From Pseudomonas sp. PICF141 (GTDB lineage Bacteria > Pseudomonadota > Gammaproteobacteria > Pseudomonadales > Pseudomonadaceae), in assembly GCF_002286815.1 (NCBI RefSeq), contig NZ_MUNM01000076.1, positions 78,042 to 142,041 on the forward strand: a stretch of DNA of 64,000 nucleotides. The letters run 5' to 3'. The first letter of the stretch is position 1; each line of letters opens with the position of its first letter. Made by a program: the position numbers and the translations under genes. Below are positions 25,078 to 34,467 of this stretch, piece after piece. The notes under the pieces are model-generated. The model was not told the DNA's origin, made no database searches, and saw nothing but the letters and a program-made list of their open reading frames with translations.

Positions 25078-27531
25078 ATGAAAAAACTAAAACTGGTGAT
25101 GATCGGCAATGGCATGGCCGGGGTTCGTACCCTGGAAGAACTGCTCAAGCTGAGTAATGAGCTGTACGACATCACGGTCTTCGGTGCCGAACCCCATACC
25201 AACTACAACCGCATCCTGCTGTCGCCTGTATTGGCCGGCGAACAGACCTTCGAAGAGATCGTGCTCAACGATCTGGACTGGTACCTGGAAAACAACATCA
25301 AGCTGCTGCTCAACCGCAAAGTGGTAGAGATCGACCGGGTCAAACGCCGGGTCATCGCCGAAGACGGCACCGAGGCCGAATACGACCGCCTGCTGATTGC
25401 CACCGGTTCGACGCCATTCATCCTGCCGATCCCCGGCAATACCTTGCAGGGCGTGATCGGTTACCGCGACATTGCCGACACCCAGGCGATGATCGACACC
25501 GCCAAGACCCACAAGCATGCCGTGGTCATCGGCGGCGGCCTGCTGGGCCTTGAAGCCGCCAACGGCCTGATGCTGCGCGGCATGCACGTCACCGTGGTGC
25601 ACATCGGCGAGTGGCTGCTGGAACGGCAACTGGACAAAACCAGCGGCCAACTCCTGCAAACCGCCCTGGAAGCTCGTGGCCTGCATTTCCGCCTGTGCGA
25701 ACAAACCCAGGCCCTGCACGACGCTGGCAATGGCCGGGTCGGCTCGGTTGAGTTCAAGAACGGCGACATCATCCCCGCGGACCTGGTGGTAATGGCCGCC
25801 GGTATTCGCCCCAACACCGAGCTCGCGGAAAAATCCGGCATCCCGTGCAACCGTGGGATTCTGGTCAACGACACGATGCAAACCTACGACCCACGGGTCT
25901 ACGCCATCGGCGAATGTGCCAGTCACCGTGGCATCGCCTATGGCCTGGTGGCGCCGCTGTTCGAACAGGCCAAGGTCTGCGCCAACCACCTTGCCCAACT
26001 GGGTTTCGCCTCCTACAAGGGTTCGGTGACATCGACCAAATTGAAAGTCACCGGCATCGACCTGTTTTCCGCCGGCGACTTCATGGGCGGCGAAGGCACC
26101 GAGACCATCACCCTCTCCGACCCGATCGGCGGGGTCTACAAAAAACTGGTGATCAAGGATGACGTGCTGGTCGGCGCCTGTCTGTACGGCGATACGGCAG
26201 ATGGCGGTTGGTATTTCCGGCAGATCCGTGAGAACCATGCCATCGGCGAGATCCGCGATCACCTGATGTTCGGCGAAAACGCCTTGGGCGACGTAGGACA
26301 TCAGGGCCAGGACAAAGCCATGAGCATGGCCGACACCGCCGAAGTCTGCGGCTGCAATGGCGTATGCAAAGGCACCATCGTCAAGGCCATCCAGGAACAT
26401 GGCCTGTTCAGCGTCGATGACGTGAAAAAACATACCAAAGCTGCCAGTTCTTGCGGCTCCTGCGCCGGCCTCGTCGAGCAGATCCTGATCAATACCGTGG
26501 GCGGCGCGGCAGACGTCAAACCGAAAAGCGAGAAAGCCATTTGCGGTTGCAGCGATCTCAACCACGGGCAAATCCGCCAGGCCATCCGCGACCAGCATCT
26601 GCTGACCATCGCCGGCACCATGAGCTACCTGAACTGGCGCACCCCGAACGGTTGCGCCACGTGCCGCCCGGCGCTCAACTACTACCTGATTTCCACTTGG
26701 CCGGGCGAAGCCAAGGACGATCCACAATCGCGCCTGATCAACGAACGCGCCCACGCCAACATTCAGAAAGACGGCACTTACTCTGTCGTCCCGCGGATGT
26801 GGGGCGGTGTGACCAATCCTTCGGAGCTGCGGCGCATTGCCGACGTGGCCGACAAGTACAACGTGCCGATGGTCAAGGTCACCGGCGGCCAGCGCATCGA
26901 CTTGCTGGGGATCAAAAAGCAGGACCTGCCGGGCGTATGGAAAGACCTGGACATGGCGTCCGGCCACGCCTACGGCAAATCCATCCGTACCGTAAAAACC
27001 TGTGTCGGCAGCGAGTTCTGCCGCTTCGGCACCCAGAACTCCACGCAACTGGGCATCGAGCTTGAGCACGACCTGTTCAACATGTGGTCGCCGCACAAAG
27101 TGAAGCTGGCCGTCTCCGGTTGCCCACGCAACTGTTCGGAAGCGGGCATCAAGGATGTGGGAATTATCGGCGTGGACTCCGGCTGGGAGATGTACATCGG
27201 CGGCAACGGCGGGATCAAAACCGAAGTCGCGGAATTCTTCGTCAAACTGAAAACCGCCGAGGAAGTTCGCGAATACAACGGCGCGTTCCTGCAGCTGTAC
27301 CGCGAAGAAGCCTTCTATCTCGAGCGCACCGTGCATTACCTGCAACGGGTCGGCATGGAACACATCAAGAAAGCCGTGCTGGAAGACCCGCAGCGGCGCA
27401 AGGCATTGAACGATCGCCTGCAATTCTCTCTGTCGTTCGAGCAGGACCCTTGGAAAGAACGCCTTGAGCAGCCGCTGTTGAAAAAAGAATTCGAGGTCAT
27501 TCCCGTGAAGAACCTGGAGGTGCAGGCATGA
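25078..27531 (+). CDS. nirB: Assimilatory nitrite reductase [NAD(P)H], large subunit
   Basis: NirB reduces nitrite to ammonium with NAD(P)H in the cytoplasm, using FAD, [4Fe-4S] and siroheme. The 817-residue protein begins with a FAD/NAD(P)H reductase domain (IGNGMAGVRTLEE; GGGLLGLEAANGL near residue 155). Two BFD-like [2Fe-2S] modules follow (CGCNGVCKG with SCGSCAG; CGCSDLNHG with GCATCRP). The siroheme-cluster cysteines are in CVGSEFC and GCPRNC. I use the ATG at 25078, preceded by CGGAGA, not an earlier in-frame start inside the leader. It overlaps nirD by four bases. Confidence 0.96.
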   Translation: MKKLKLVMIGNGMAGVRTLEELLKLSNELYDITVFGAEPHTNYNRILLSPVLAGEQTFEEIVLNDLDWYLENNIKLLLNRKVVEIDRVKRRVIAEDGTEAEYDRLLIATGSTPFILPIPGNTLQGVIGYRDIADTQAMIDTAKTHKHAVVIGGGLLGLEAANGLMLRGMHVTVVHIGEWLLERQLDKTSGQLLQTALEARGLHFRLCEQTQALHDAGNGRVGSVEFKNGDIIPADLVVMAAGIRPNTELAEKSGIPCNRGILVNDTMQTYDPRVYAIGECASHRGIAYGLVAPLFEQAKVCANHLAQLGFASYKGSVTSTKLKVTGIDLFSAGDFMGGEGTETITLSDPIGGVYKKLVIKDDVLVGACLYGDTADGGWYFRQIRENHAIGEIRDHLMFGENALGDVGHQGQDKAMSMADTAEVCGCNGVCKGTIVKAIQEHGLFSVDDVKKHTKAASSCGSCAGLVEQILINTVGGAADVKPKSEKAICGCSDLNHGQIRQAIRDQHLLTIAGTMSYLNWRTPNGCATCRPALNYYLISTWPGEAKDDPQSRLINERAHANIQKDGTYSVVPRMWGGVTNPSELRRIADVADKYNVPMVKVTGGQRIDLLGIKKQDLPGVWKDLDMASGHAYGKSIRTVKTCVGSEFCRFGTQNSTQLGIELEHDLFNMWSPHKVKLAVSGCPRNCSEAGIKDVGIIGVDSGWEMYIGGNGGIKTEVAEFFVKLKTAEEVREYNGAFLQLYREEAFYLERTVHYLQRVGMEHIKKAVLEDPQRRKALNDRLQFSLSFEQDPWKERLEQPLLKKEFEVIPVKNLEVQA

Positions 27532-27845
27532 ACTGGCTGGATATCTGCGCACTGGAAGAAATCAACACGCTTGGCTCGCGGATCATCGCGGGGCCGAAAG
27601 GCGACATCGCGATTTTTCGTACAAGCGACGATGAGGTTTTCGCCCTCGACGATCGCTGTCCACACAAGGGTGGGCCATTGTCCCAGGGTTTGATCTACGG
27701 CAAACGAGTGGCCTGCCCGTTGCACAACTGGCAGATCGATCTGGAGACCGGCGAGGCCCTGGCCCCGGATATCGGCTGCGCCCACCATCATTCGGCACGG
27801 GTCGAGAACGGCCGGGTGCTGCTGGCTCTACGGGAAGCAAGCTGA
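27528..27845 (+). CDS. nirD: Nitrite reductase, small Rieske-type subunit
   Basis: NirD is the small partner of NirB. The 105-residue protein is a Rieske-fold domain with CPHKGGPLSQG and CPLHNWQID, so both Cys-x-His pairs for a [2Fe-2S] cluster are in place; many enteric NirD proteins lack them. It overlaps nirB (ATGA) and shares one base with the nitrate reductase start, indicating tight translational coupling. Confidence 0.94.
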   Translation: MNWLDICALEEINTLGSRIIAGPKGDIAIFRTSDDEVFALDDRCPHKGGPLSQGLIYGKRVACPLHNWQIDLETGEALAPDIGCAHHHSARVENGRVLLALREAS

Positions 27846-30559
27846 TGAACCAGATCACCGCCTCCACCTGCTGCTACTGTGGGGTCGGCTGCGGCGTGCT
27901 GATCGAGCACGACGGCGAGCGCATTCTCGGCGTCAGCGGCGATCCGGCACACCCGGCCAACTTCGGCAAATTGTGCAGTAAAGGTTCGACCCTGCATCTG
28001 ACCGGCGACCTGAAGGCACGGGCGTTGTACCCGGAACTGCGCCTGGGCAAAGGCCTGGCCCGCAGCCGCACCGACTGGGATACGGCGCTCGATCACGCCG
28101 CCAGCGTCTTCGCCAAGACCATCGCCGAGCACGGCCCGGACAGTGTCGCGTTCTACATCTCCGGGCAGTTGCTGACCGAGGACTACTATGCGTTCAACAA
28201 ACTGGCGCGAGCGCTGGTGGGCACCAACAACATCGACAGCAACTCACGGCTGTGCATGTCTTCAGCGGTGGTCGGCTACAAGCGCAGCCTCGGCGCCGAC
28301 GCTCCGCCTTGCAACTACGAAGACCTGGAACTGAGCGACTGCGTGATGATCGTCGGCAGCAACATGGCCTACGCCCACCCGGTGCTGTTTCGTCGCCTGG
28401 AAGAAGCAAAATCCCGCCGCCCACAGATGAAAGTCATCGTCATCGACCCACGGCGCACCGACACCTGCGATTTGGCCGACATGCATCTGGCGATTCTGCC
28501 CGGCACCGATGTCGCCTTGTTCCATGGGATTTTGCACCTGTTGCTGTGGGAAGATTGGGTCGACCGCGATTTTATCAAAGCCCACACCGAAGGCTTGTCC
28601 GAACTGAAAAACCTGGTGCGCGATTACACCCCCTCAATGGTTTCGCAACTGTGCGGCATCAGCGTCGAACAATTGCAGGAATGCGCACAATGGGTCGGCA
28701 CTGCACCGAGCTTTCTGTCGCTGTGGTGCATGGGCTTGAATCAATCCACCGCCGGCAGCGCGAAGAACAGTGCGCTGATCAATCTGCACCTGGCCACCGG
28801 GCAAATTGGCCGGCCCGGTGCAGGACCTTTCTCGCTGACGGGTCAGCCAAATGCCATGGGCGGCAGGGAAACCGGCAGTTTGTCGAACCTGCTGCCAGGC
28901 CATCGCGAAGCAGCCAATGCCGAACACCGCGCGCAAGTAGCCGATTACTGGGGCGTTGATCAATTACCCGCGAACACTGGCCTGACGGCCATCGAACTGT
29001 TCGAGCAGATGCGCAGCGGCAAAATCAAAGCCCTGTGGATCGCCTGCACCAACCCTGCACAGTCGCTGCCGGACCAGACCGCTGTGCGCGCGGCACTGCA
29101 AGCTTGCCCGTTCGTGGTGTTGCAGGAAGCCTTTCGCACCACCGAAACCGCCGCGTTCGCCGACTTGCTGCTGCCCGCCGCCAGTTGGGGTGAAAAGGAC
29201 GGCACGGTCACCAACTCCGAACGGCGCATTTCTCACGTCCGCCAGGCCATTGGCGCACCCGGCGAAGCACGGTCCGACTGGGCGATCACTGTGGATTTCG
29301 CACAGCGCCTGGAAAAACATCTGCGCCCTGAAGCCACCAGCCTGTTTGCCTTTGAAACCCCGGCGCAGGTCTTCGACGAATACAAACACCTGACGTGCGG
29401 CCGCGACCTCGACCTGTCCGGAATCAGCCATGCGCTGATCGACCAGCTCGGTCCGCAGCAATGGCCCTTCCCCACTGGGGCCCGCGAAGGCACGGCGCGG
29501 CTGTACCTGGACGGAGTTTTCCCCACTGCCAGCGGGCGCGCCCGGTTCGTGACCGACCCGTATCGCGCCGCCAAGGAACAACGCGATGCGCGCTTCCCGC
29601 TGACCCTGATCACCGGCCGCCTGCGCGATCAATGGCACGGCATGAGCCGCACCGGCACCGCCGCGCAGCTGTTCGGTCATGTCAGCGAAGCCGTGTTGAG
29701 CCTGCACCCGGATGAACTGCGTCGGCACCGCCTGCAACCCGGCGATCTGATCAACCTGAAAAGTCGCCGGGGCTCGGTGATCGTGCCGGTCAGCAGCGAT
29801 GACAGCATACGGCCGGGCCAGGCATTTCTGCCCATGCATTGGGGCGATCGCTTTCTCAAGGGCGGCGTGAATACCCTCACCCTTCCCGCCTTCGACCCCT
29901 TGTCGAAACAACCGGAACTCAAACACAGCGGTGTGCGACTCGAGCCTGTGCAATTGCCTTGGCAGCTTTTCGCCCTGATAGAGGGCGATGTTCAACAGCA
30001 TTTGGAGACACTACGACCGCTCTGCGAGGCGTTTTCCTACGCAAGCCTCAGCCTGACCGGCCGTGAGCGTCCAGCGCTGCTGATACGTGCCGCCAGCGCC
30101 ACCGCTCCGCAGGCGCAGTTGTTGCGTGATATCGATCAATGCCTGGGGCTCAACGAAGGCCCGGTATTGGCCTACGACGATCCTCGGCGTTCGATCGGCA
30201 AACGGGTACGCATTGAAAACGGTCGGATCACCGCGATCCGCCTGGCCGGTGAAACCCTCGCTCAGCACTGGCTGCAAAGCCTGTGGCTTGAAGGTCGCGC
30301 CGACGAACAACTGCGCCGTTGGCTGCTGGCGCCTTTGAGTGCGCCACCGGGAAGCGCTGGCGGTCCGGCATCGGGCACCAAAACCCTGTGCAACTGCATG
30401 AACGTCAGCCAGAACGCGGTGTGTGCCGGCATTGACCGTGGCCTGGATTTGCAGGGTTTGAAACAAGAATTGGGCTGTGGCACGCAATGCGGCTCCTGCG
30501 TCCCGGAAATCAAGCGTTTGCTGGCCGCCACCGCGCAGCCAGTCGCCGTCATCTCGTGA
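27845..30559 (+). CDS. nasC: Assimilatory nitrate reductase, catalytic subunit
   Basis: This cytoplasmic molybdoenzyme reduces nitrate to nitrite. The 904-residue protein starts with the [4Fe-4S] motif CCYCGVGCGV..CSKG, then the molybdopterin oxidoreductase core. A molydopterin-dinucleotide-binding domain from about residue 580 has TGRLRDQWHGMSRTG. A C-terminal BFD-like [2Fe-2S] module has CNCMNVS and CGTQCGSC and probably receives electrons. Some Pseudomonas annotations use nasA for this enzyme; here that symbol is on the transporter. Ten bases separate it from the methyltransferase gene. Confidence 0.94.
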   Translation: MNQITASTCCYCGVGCGVLIEHDGERILGVSGDPAHPANFGKLCSKGSTLHLTGDLKARALYPELRLGKGLARSRTDWDTALDHAASVFAKTIAEHGPDSVAFYISGQLLTEDYYAFNKLARALVGTNNIDSNSRLCMSSAVVGYKRSLGADAPPCNYEDLELSDCVMIVGSNMAYAHPVLFRRLEEAKSRRPQMKVIVIDPRRTDTCDLADMHLAILPGTDVALFHGILHLLLWEDWVDRDFIKAHTEGLSELKNLVRDYTPSMVSQLCGISVEQLQECAQWVGTAPSFLSLWCMGLNQSTAGSAKNSALINLHLATGQIGRPGAGPFSLTGQPNAMGGRETGSLSNLLPGHREAANAEHRAQVADYWGVDQLPANTGLTAIELFEQMRSGKIKALWIACTNPAQSLPDQTAVRAALQACPFVVLQEAFRTTETAAFADLLLPAASWGEKDGTVTNSERRISHVRQAIGAPGEARSDWAITVDFAQRLEKHLRPEATSLFAFETPAQVFDEYKHLTCGRDLDLSGISHALIDQLGPQQWPFPTGAREGTARLYLDGVFPTASGRARFVTDPYRAAKEQRDARFPLTLITGRLRDQWHGMSRTGTAAQLFGHVSEAVLSLHPDELRRHRLQPGDLINLKSRRGSVIVPVSSDDSIRPGQAFLPMHWGDRFLKGGVNTLTLPAFDPLSKQPELKHSGVRLEPVQLPWQLFALIEGDVQQHLETLRPLCEAFSYASLSLTGRERPALLIRAASATAPQAQLLRDIDQCLGLNEGPVLAYDDPRRSIGKRVRIENGRITAIRLAGETLAQHWLQSLWLEGRADEQLRRWLLAPLSAPPGSAGGPASGTKTLCNCMNVSQNAVCAGIDRGLDLQGLKQELGCGTQCGSCVPEIKRLLAATAQPVAVIS

Positions 30560-30569
30560 GGAAAACACT

Positions 30570-31337
30570 ATGAGCGCAAAAGTCTGGCTGGTGGGTGCGG
30601 GTCCTGGCGACCCTGAATTGCTGACCCTCAAGGCGGTTCGAGCGTTGCGCGAAGCGGACGTGGTGCTGATCGACGACCTGGTCAATGAGGCGGTGCTGGA
30701 GCATTGCCCGAACGCGCGAATCATTCCTGTCGGCAAGCGCGGTGGCTGTCGCTCCACGCCTCAAGCCTTCATTCATCGCCTGATGTTGCGTTATACCCGC
30801 CACGGCAAATGCGTGGTGCGGCTCAAGGGCGGTGATCCATGCATTTTCGGGCGCGGCGGTGAAGAAGCGCAGTGGCTGCGGGAGCGTGGCGTCGAGGTTG
30901 AGCTGGTCAATGGCATTACCGCGGGCCTTGCCGGCGCGACCCAATGCGATATTCCGCTGACGCTGAGGGGGGTCGCGCGTGGCGTGACACTGGTCACCGC
31001 CCACACTCAGGATGACAGCAGTCTGAACTGGCAAGCCCTGGCACAAGGGGGCACCACGCTGGTGATCTATATGGGCGTGGCGAAGCTCAACGAAATTCGT
31101 GAGCAACTGCTGGCTGGCGGAATGGCTGCCGATACGCCTGTGGCAATGATCGAAAATGCGTCCCTGCCGCACCAACGGGAATGTCGGAGCGATTTGGCAG
31201 CCATGGAGAACGATGCCTGTGACTTCCAGCTCAAAAGCCCGGCGATTCTGGTGATCGGTGCGGTGGCGGCCTGCGACGAGATCAAAAGATTGCAGCCTGC
31301 GGCAGCTCCTGCATTGGCTCGGTGTTTATCCTTGTAG
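30570..31337 (+). CDS. cobA: Uroporphyrinogen-III C-methyltransferase
   Basis: The enzyme methylates uroporphyrinogen III at C2 and C7 to precorrin-2, the first step to the siroheme needed by NirB. It is 255 residues from the ATG at 30570. The SAM-dependent tetrapyrrole methylase motifs VGAGPGDPELLTLKA, VRLKGGDPCIFGRGGEE and the VNGITAGLAG stretch are present. The C-terminal 18 or so residues are read from a REP palindrome that starts at 31280, so the native C-terminus has been replaced or extended by repeat sequence. Confidence 0.93.
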   Translation: MSAKVWLVGAGPGDPELLTLKAVRALREADVVLIDDLVNEAVLEHCPNARIIPVGKRGGCRSTPQAFIHRLMLRYTRHGKCVVRLKGGDPCIFGRGGEEAQWLRERGVEVELVNGITAGLAGATQCDIPLTLRGVARGVTLVTAHTQDDSSLNWQALAQGGTTLVIYMGVAKLNEIREQLLAGGMAADTPVAMIENASLPHQRECRSDLAAMENDACDFQLKSPAILVIGAVAACDEIKRLQPAAAPALARCLSL

Positions 31338-31424
31338 GGATCAAAAGATCACAGCCTGCGGCAGCTCCTACATGGATTTTGCATTTATCCCTGTAGGAGC
31401 TGCCGCAGGCTGCGATCTTTTCGA
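31280..31424. repeat. Three-copy GATCGCAG-class REP overlapping the end of cobA
   Basis: Copies begin GATCAAAAGATTGCAGCCTG (31281), GATCAAAAGATCACAGCCTG (31339) and, inverted, CAGGCTGCGATCTTTT (ending 31422). Each carries GCGGCAGCTCCT. The first copy is translated as the tail of cobA. The array lies before the cobA-oprF terminator. Confidence 0.85.
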
Positions 31425-31466
31425 AACAACGCAAAACCAACGCTGCAAACCCAAATCGCAGACAAA

Positions 31467-31494
31467 GAAAAGCCCGGCCTGAGCCGGGCTTTTC
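31467..31494. terminator. Bidirectional terminator between cobA and oprF
   Basis: AAAAGCCCGGC and GCCGGGCTTTT form an eleven-pair stem around CTGA. A runs lie on one side and T on the other. It sits between two convergent genes, so it can end both; the oprF side has the more T-rich tail (TTTTCTTTG). Confidence 0.85.
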
Positions 31495-31510
31495 CAGAGC
31501 TGCGAGCTAA

Positions 31511-32545
31511 TTACTTAGCGCTAGCTTCAACCTGCGCTTCTACGCGACGGTTTACAGCGCGACCAGCGTCAGTTTTGTTGTCAGCAACTGGGCGGGATTC
31601 GCCGTAGCCAACAGACTGAACGCGGGACGATTCAACACCGTACTGGTTGGTCAGAACGTTCTTAACGGCGTTTGCACGACGCTCGGACAGTTTCTGGTTG
31701 TAAGCGTCAGGACCGACGGAGTCAGTGTGACCTTCAACAGTAGTGGTGGTGGATGGGTACTGCTTCATGAAGTCAGCCAGGTTCTTGATGTCGCTGTAGC
31801 TGTTAGGCTTGACTACCGACTTGTCGAAGTCGAACTTCACGTCCAGCTCAACACGAACAACTTCAGCAACTGCTGGGCAGCCATCAGCGTCAACAGTTAC
31901 GTTGGCTGGGGTGTCCGGGCACTTGTCAACGTTGTCGCAAACGCCATCGTTGTCGCTGTCAGCGCAAACTTCAGCTGGTGCTGGAACTGGAGCAGCAGCA
32001 GGCTTGGAGCCGCCACCGAAGTTCACACCGATACCAACGCTAGGAGCCCACTCGGTGTCGCCCTGGTCGATGTTGTACTGAGCTTCAACGCCGGCACGGG
32101 CGTAGAAGTTGTCGGTGAAGTACAGCTTGGCACCGCCGCCAACGTTGGCGAAAGTGGAACCGTTACGACCGCTTTTGCCGTTCTGACCAATGCTTTGGTC
32201 GGAGAAGCCAGCCGATACGTACGGACGCAGCATGTCGCCCGGGTTGTTGAAGTGGTACAGAGCATCCAGAGCGGTGTTGGAGCCCTTGATGTTACGGCCA
32301 TCTTCAGCACGTGCGTTGTGCACTTCGTCGTAGGCCAGACGCAGTTCAACGTCGTCGGTCAGGAAGTAACCGATCGAACCGCCGAACAGGTTGCCGTTGT
32401 TCTTGAAGTCACGAGCGCTATCGAACATTTCTTTCTTAGCGAAGCCTTCGATTTCAACTGCGCCTTGGCCTTGTGCCAGAGCGCCGAACGAAGTGGCAGC
32501 AATAAGAGAACCAATGGCCAAGCCCAAGGTGTTTTTCAGTTTCAT
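31511..32545 (-). CDS. oprF: Major outer-membrane porin OprF (OmpA family)
   Basis: OprF is the abundant Pseudomonas porin that links outer membrane and peptidoglycan. The 344-residue precursor has a signal peptide (about residues 1-24, ending FGALAQG) and an N-terminal eight-strand barrel. A linker rich in Ala and Pro follows, then a Cys-bearing TSP3-type loop (DSDNDGVCDNVDKCPDTP). The OmpA C-terminal domain has VEGHTDSVGPDAYNQKLSERR for peptidoglycan binding. It lies downstream of sigX, which is known to drive part of its transcription in this genus. Confidence 0.96.
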   Translation of the reverse strand: MKLKNTLGLAIGSLIAATSFGALAQGQGAVEIEGFAKKEMFDSARDFKNNGNLFGGSIGYFLTDDVELRLAYDEVHNARAEDGRNIKGSNTALDALYHFNNPGDMLRPYVSAGFSDQSIGQNGKSGRNGSTFANVGGGAKLYFTDNFYARAGVEAQYNIDQGDTEWAPSVGIGVNFGGGSKPAAAPVPAPAEVCADSDNDGVCDNVDKCPDTPANVTVDADGCPAVAEVVRVELDVKFDFDKSVVKPNSYSDIKNLADFMKQYPSTTTTVEGHTDSVGPDAYNQKLSERRANAVKNVLTNQYGVESSRVQSVGYGESRPVADNKTDAGRAVNRRVEAQVEASAK

Positions 32546-32604
32546 CCGTTAAATCCCCATCTGGTGATTGTGAAGCAGTCCCGCAAACCGGGGGACAACT
32601 CGGC

Positions 32605-32626
32605 GGCAAGTCTATCAGAACTTGCC
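32605..32626 (-). other. Hairpin in the sigX-oprF gap
   Basis: GGCAAGT and ACTTGCC form a seven-pair stem with an eight-base loop, 27 bases after the sigX stop and upstream of oprF. It has no T run, so it may modulate read-through or mRNA processing between the two genes rather than terminate. The role is inference. Confidence 0.4.
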
Positions 32627-32652
32627 TACACGTAAGAGAAATTTGCGCCGAA

Positions 32653-33243
32653 CTAAGTTTCAGCAATGCCTGCAAATTTCTCACGCAATTTATCTAGAGC
32701 GCGCTTGTAACGCATCTTTGTCGCACTCAAACCCATGTGCATTATGTCTGCGATCTCCTGAAATTCCAGCTCTGCGACAAATCGTAGCACCAGAATTTCA
32801 CGGTCGATCGGATTCACATACACCAGCCAGCGATCAAGTCCGCCCTTTTCCTCGGGTTTCGGCATCTTCTCTTCAGATGCTTCCTCAAGGGGGTCCAGAC
32901 TCAAAGCGTCCATCAAGCGACGCTTACGCCGTTCCTTCCGATACTGCGTGATGCACTCGTTGTACGTGATGCTATATAGCCATGTCTTGAACTTCGATTT
33001 CCCCTCGAAGTTCTTCAGGCCGTAGAGCACCTTCAACATCACTTCCTGACAGACATCGTCTGCATCACGATCGTTCCCAAGATACCGTGCACAAACGTTA
33101 AATAATGTTCGTTGGTAACGCCGCATCAGTTCTTCATAAGCGCGCGTTACGTGGAACAGCTCGGTATGCGAGCGCGCGACCAACTCCTCATCAGAGAGCT
33201 CGCGGGGGTCATAGCGCGTGGAGAGCGATTGAGCTTTATTCAA
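32653..33243 (-). CDS. sigX: ECF sigma factor SigX
   Basis: SigX is an extracytoplasmic-function sigma factor that controls oprF, membrane lipid and envelope-stress genes. The 196-residue protein has region 2 (YEELMRRYQRTLFNVCARYLGN, then DADDVCQEVMLKVL) and WLYSITYNEC. Region 4 is near the C-terminus, with FQEIADIMHMGLSATKMRYKRAL. No anti-sigma gene is adjacent; instead the mechanosensitive-channel gene cmpX lies upstream, consistent with SigX responding to membrane state. Confidence 0.94.
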   Translation of the reverse strand: MNKAQSLSTRYDPRELSDEELVARSHTELFHVTRAYEELMRRYQRTLFNVCARYLGNDRDADDVCQEVMLKVLYGLKNFEGKSKFKTWLYSITYNECITQYRKERRKRRLMDALSLDPLEEASEEKMPKPEEKGGLDRWLVYVNPIDREILVLRFVAELEFQEIADIMHMGLSATKMRYKRALDKLREKFAGIAET

Positions 33244-33328
33244 AACAAGTCTGGCCGACAGTCAGGTCAATGTCCGCCGCAATCCTTCAGGAATTTTGCG
33301 GCGGCATACATTAGCAGGATTTGCCGGG

Positions 33329-34153
33329 TTAGCGGCTACTCACATGCTGCTCCAAGAGAATCCGATTCGAGAGAGAGACTAGCTCACCCTCGTCGGTCAG
33401 CACGGTGGTTTTAACCGTACCAATCTCTTCGATCTGACCTTCGACCTCGCCAACACGCACTTGTTGCCCAACCTGGTACAACTCACGCACATAGATTCCT
33501 GCAAGAATCTGACCGGCAATCTCCCGGCTTCCCAAGCCCATGGCCAGCGCAACCGCCAGACCAACGGTAATCAAGACGATCACGATCACATGGTTGAGCA
33601 GGTCAGTCTTGACCTCCAACTGGCTGATCGCAACCGAAATACTTATGATGATCACCAGGCCTTGGGCAATTCGCCCCAGGCCCGCAGCGTAATCAAGCCC
33701 TACGCCTTCTGCCGCGCCACGCACCAGCCCATTGGCCAGTTGCGCCAGCAAGACACCCACCAGCAGTACCAGCGCAGCGCCAAATACTTTCGGCAAATAC
33801 AGCGCCAACATGTCCAGCGTAGCTGAAACTCGCTCAAGTCCAAGAGATTCTGCGGCCGAAACCAGAAAAATCAGCAGAACGAACCAATACACGATTTTGC
33901 CGATCAACGTCGAGATAGGTACCTGAAGACCTGCTCGGGACAGCAACTTGGTCAGCCCCGTGCCGCCCATCAGGCGATCGAGGCCCAGTTTGGCGAGCAA
34001 TTTGGAGAGCAGCGTGTCCAGCAGCTTGGCCACGACAAAACCCAGCAGCAACACAACCAGTGCGCCAAACAGGTTCGGAATGAAGTTTGCAACCTTGGTC
34101 CATAACGCAGTCATTGCAGTGACGAGGCTCTGTGTCCAGAGATCAAGTTCCAT
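33329..34153 (-). CDS. cmpX: MscS-like mechanosensitive channel protein CmpX
   Basis: The 274-residue inner-membrane protein has four or five hydrophobic helices (for example LFGALVVLLLGFVVAKLL and VIVIVLITVGLAVALAMGLG). A short MscS-type beta domain ends it, containing VRVGEVEGQIEEIGTVKTTV. CmpX sits beside sigX in pseudomonads, and its loss is known to activate SigX. It starts two bases after crfX ends, so the two genes are translationally linked. A second ATG two codons earlier is possible. Confidence 0.88.
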   Translation of the reverse strand: MELDLWTQSLVTAMTALWTKVANFIPNLFGALVVLLLGFVVAKLLDTLLSKLLAKLGLDRLMGGTGLTKLLSRAGLQVPISTLIGKIVYWFVLLIFLVSAAESLGLERVSATLDMLALYLPKVFGAALVLLVGVLLAQLANGLVRGAAEGVGLDYAAGLGRIAQGLVIIISISVAISQLEVKTDLLNHVIVIVLITVGLAVALAMGLGSREIAGQILAGIYVRELYQVGQQVRVGEVEGQIEEIGTVKTTVLTDEGELVSLSNRILLEQHVSSR

Positions 34154-34155
34154 AT

Positions 34156-34404
34156 TCAATCAGCCTTATCAGCAGTGCGAACGGTAGGTTTACGAAGACG
34201 GGAAACCGGCGAGATATGGGCCGATCCGTTATTCAGGGCGATCATCAACGCGGGCAACCAGCGGCCCAGCAGACTGAACAGATCGCCGGCACCGACCTGG
34301 CGGTTGGCGGTTTTCAGCACGCGGCCCAGGCAGGCATCGTCGTCACGGCTGGACGGCGAAGCTTTGAGCATGTCACGCAAAGACTGTTCAAACGGATCGT
34401 GCAT
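34156..34404 (-). CDS. crfX: Small protein of the cmaX-crfX-cmpX operon
   Basis: The 82-residue protein begins MHDPFEQSLRDML. It has a central hydrophobic stretch, LFSLLGRWLPALMIALN, and a basic C-terminus. It lies exactly between cmaX and cmpX, matching the gene called crfX in pseudomonads. No catalytic motif is visible and its function is not known. The start at 34404 drops two residues of the longer reading. Confidence 0.75.
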   Translation of the reverse strand: MHDPFEQSLRDMLKASPSSRDDDACLGRVLKTANRQVGAGDLFSLLGRWLPALMIALNNGSAHISPVSRLRKPTVRTADKAD

Positions 34405-34467
34405 ACGCACCTCTCGTGATATCTGTGAAAGACGCGGTCAAATTTGGTCGGGTCACATGACTCATCA

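Noticed and set aside
25087..27552. 821-codon minus-strand frame over nirB
   Set aside because: It is antisense to NirB, which keeps all cluster motifs and coupling to nirD.
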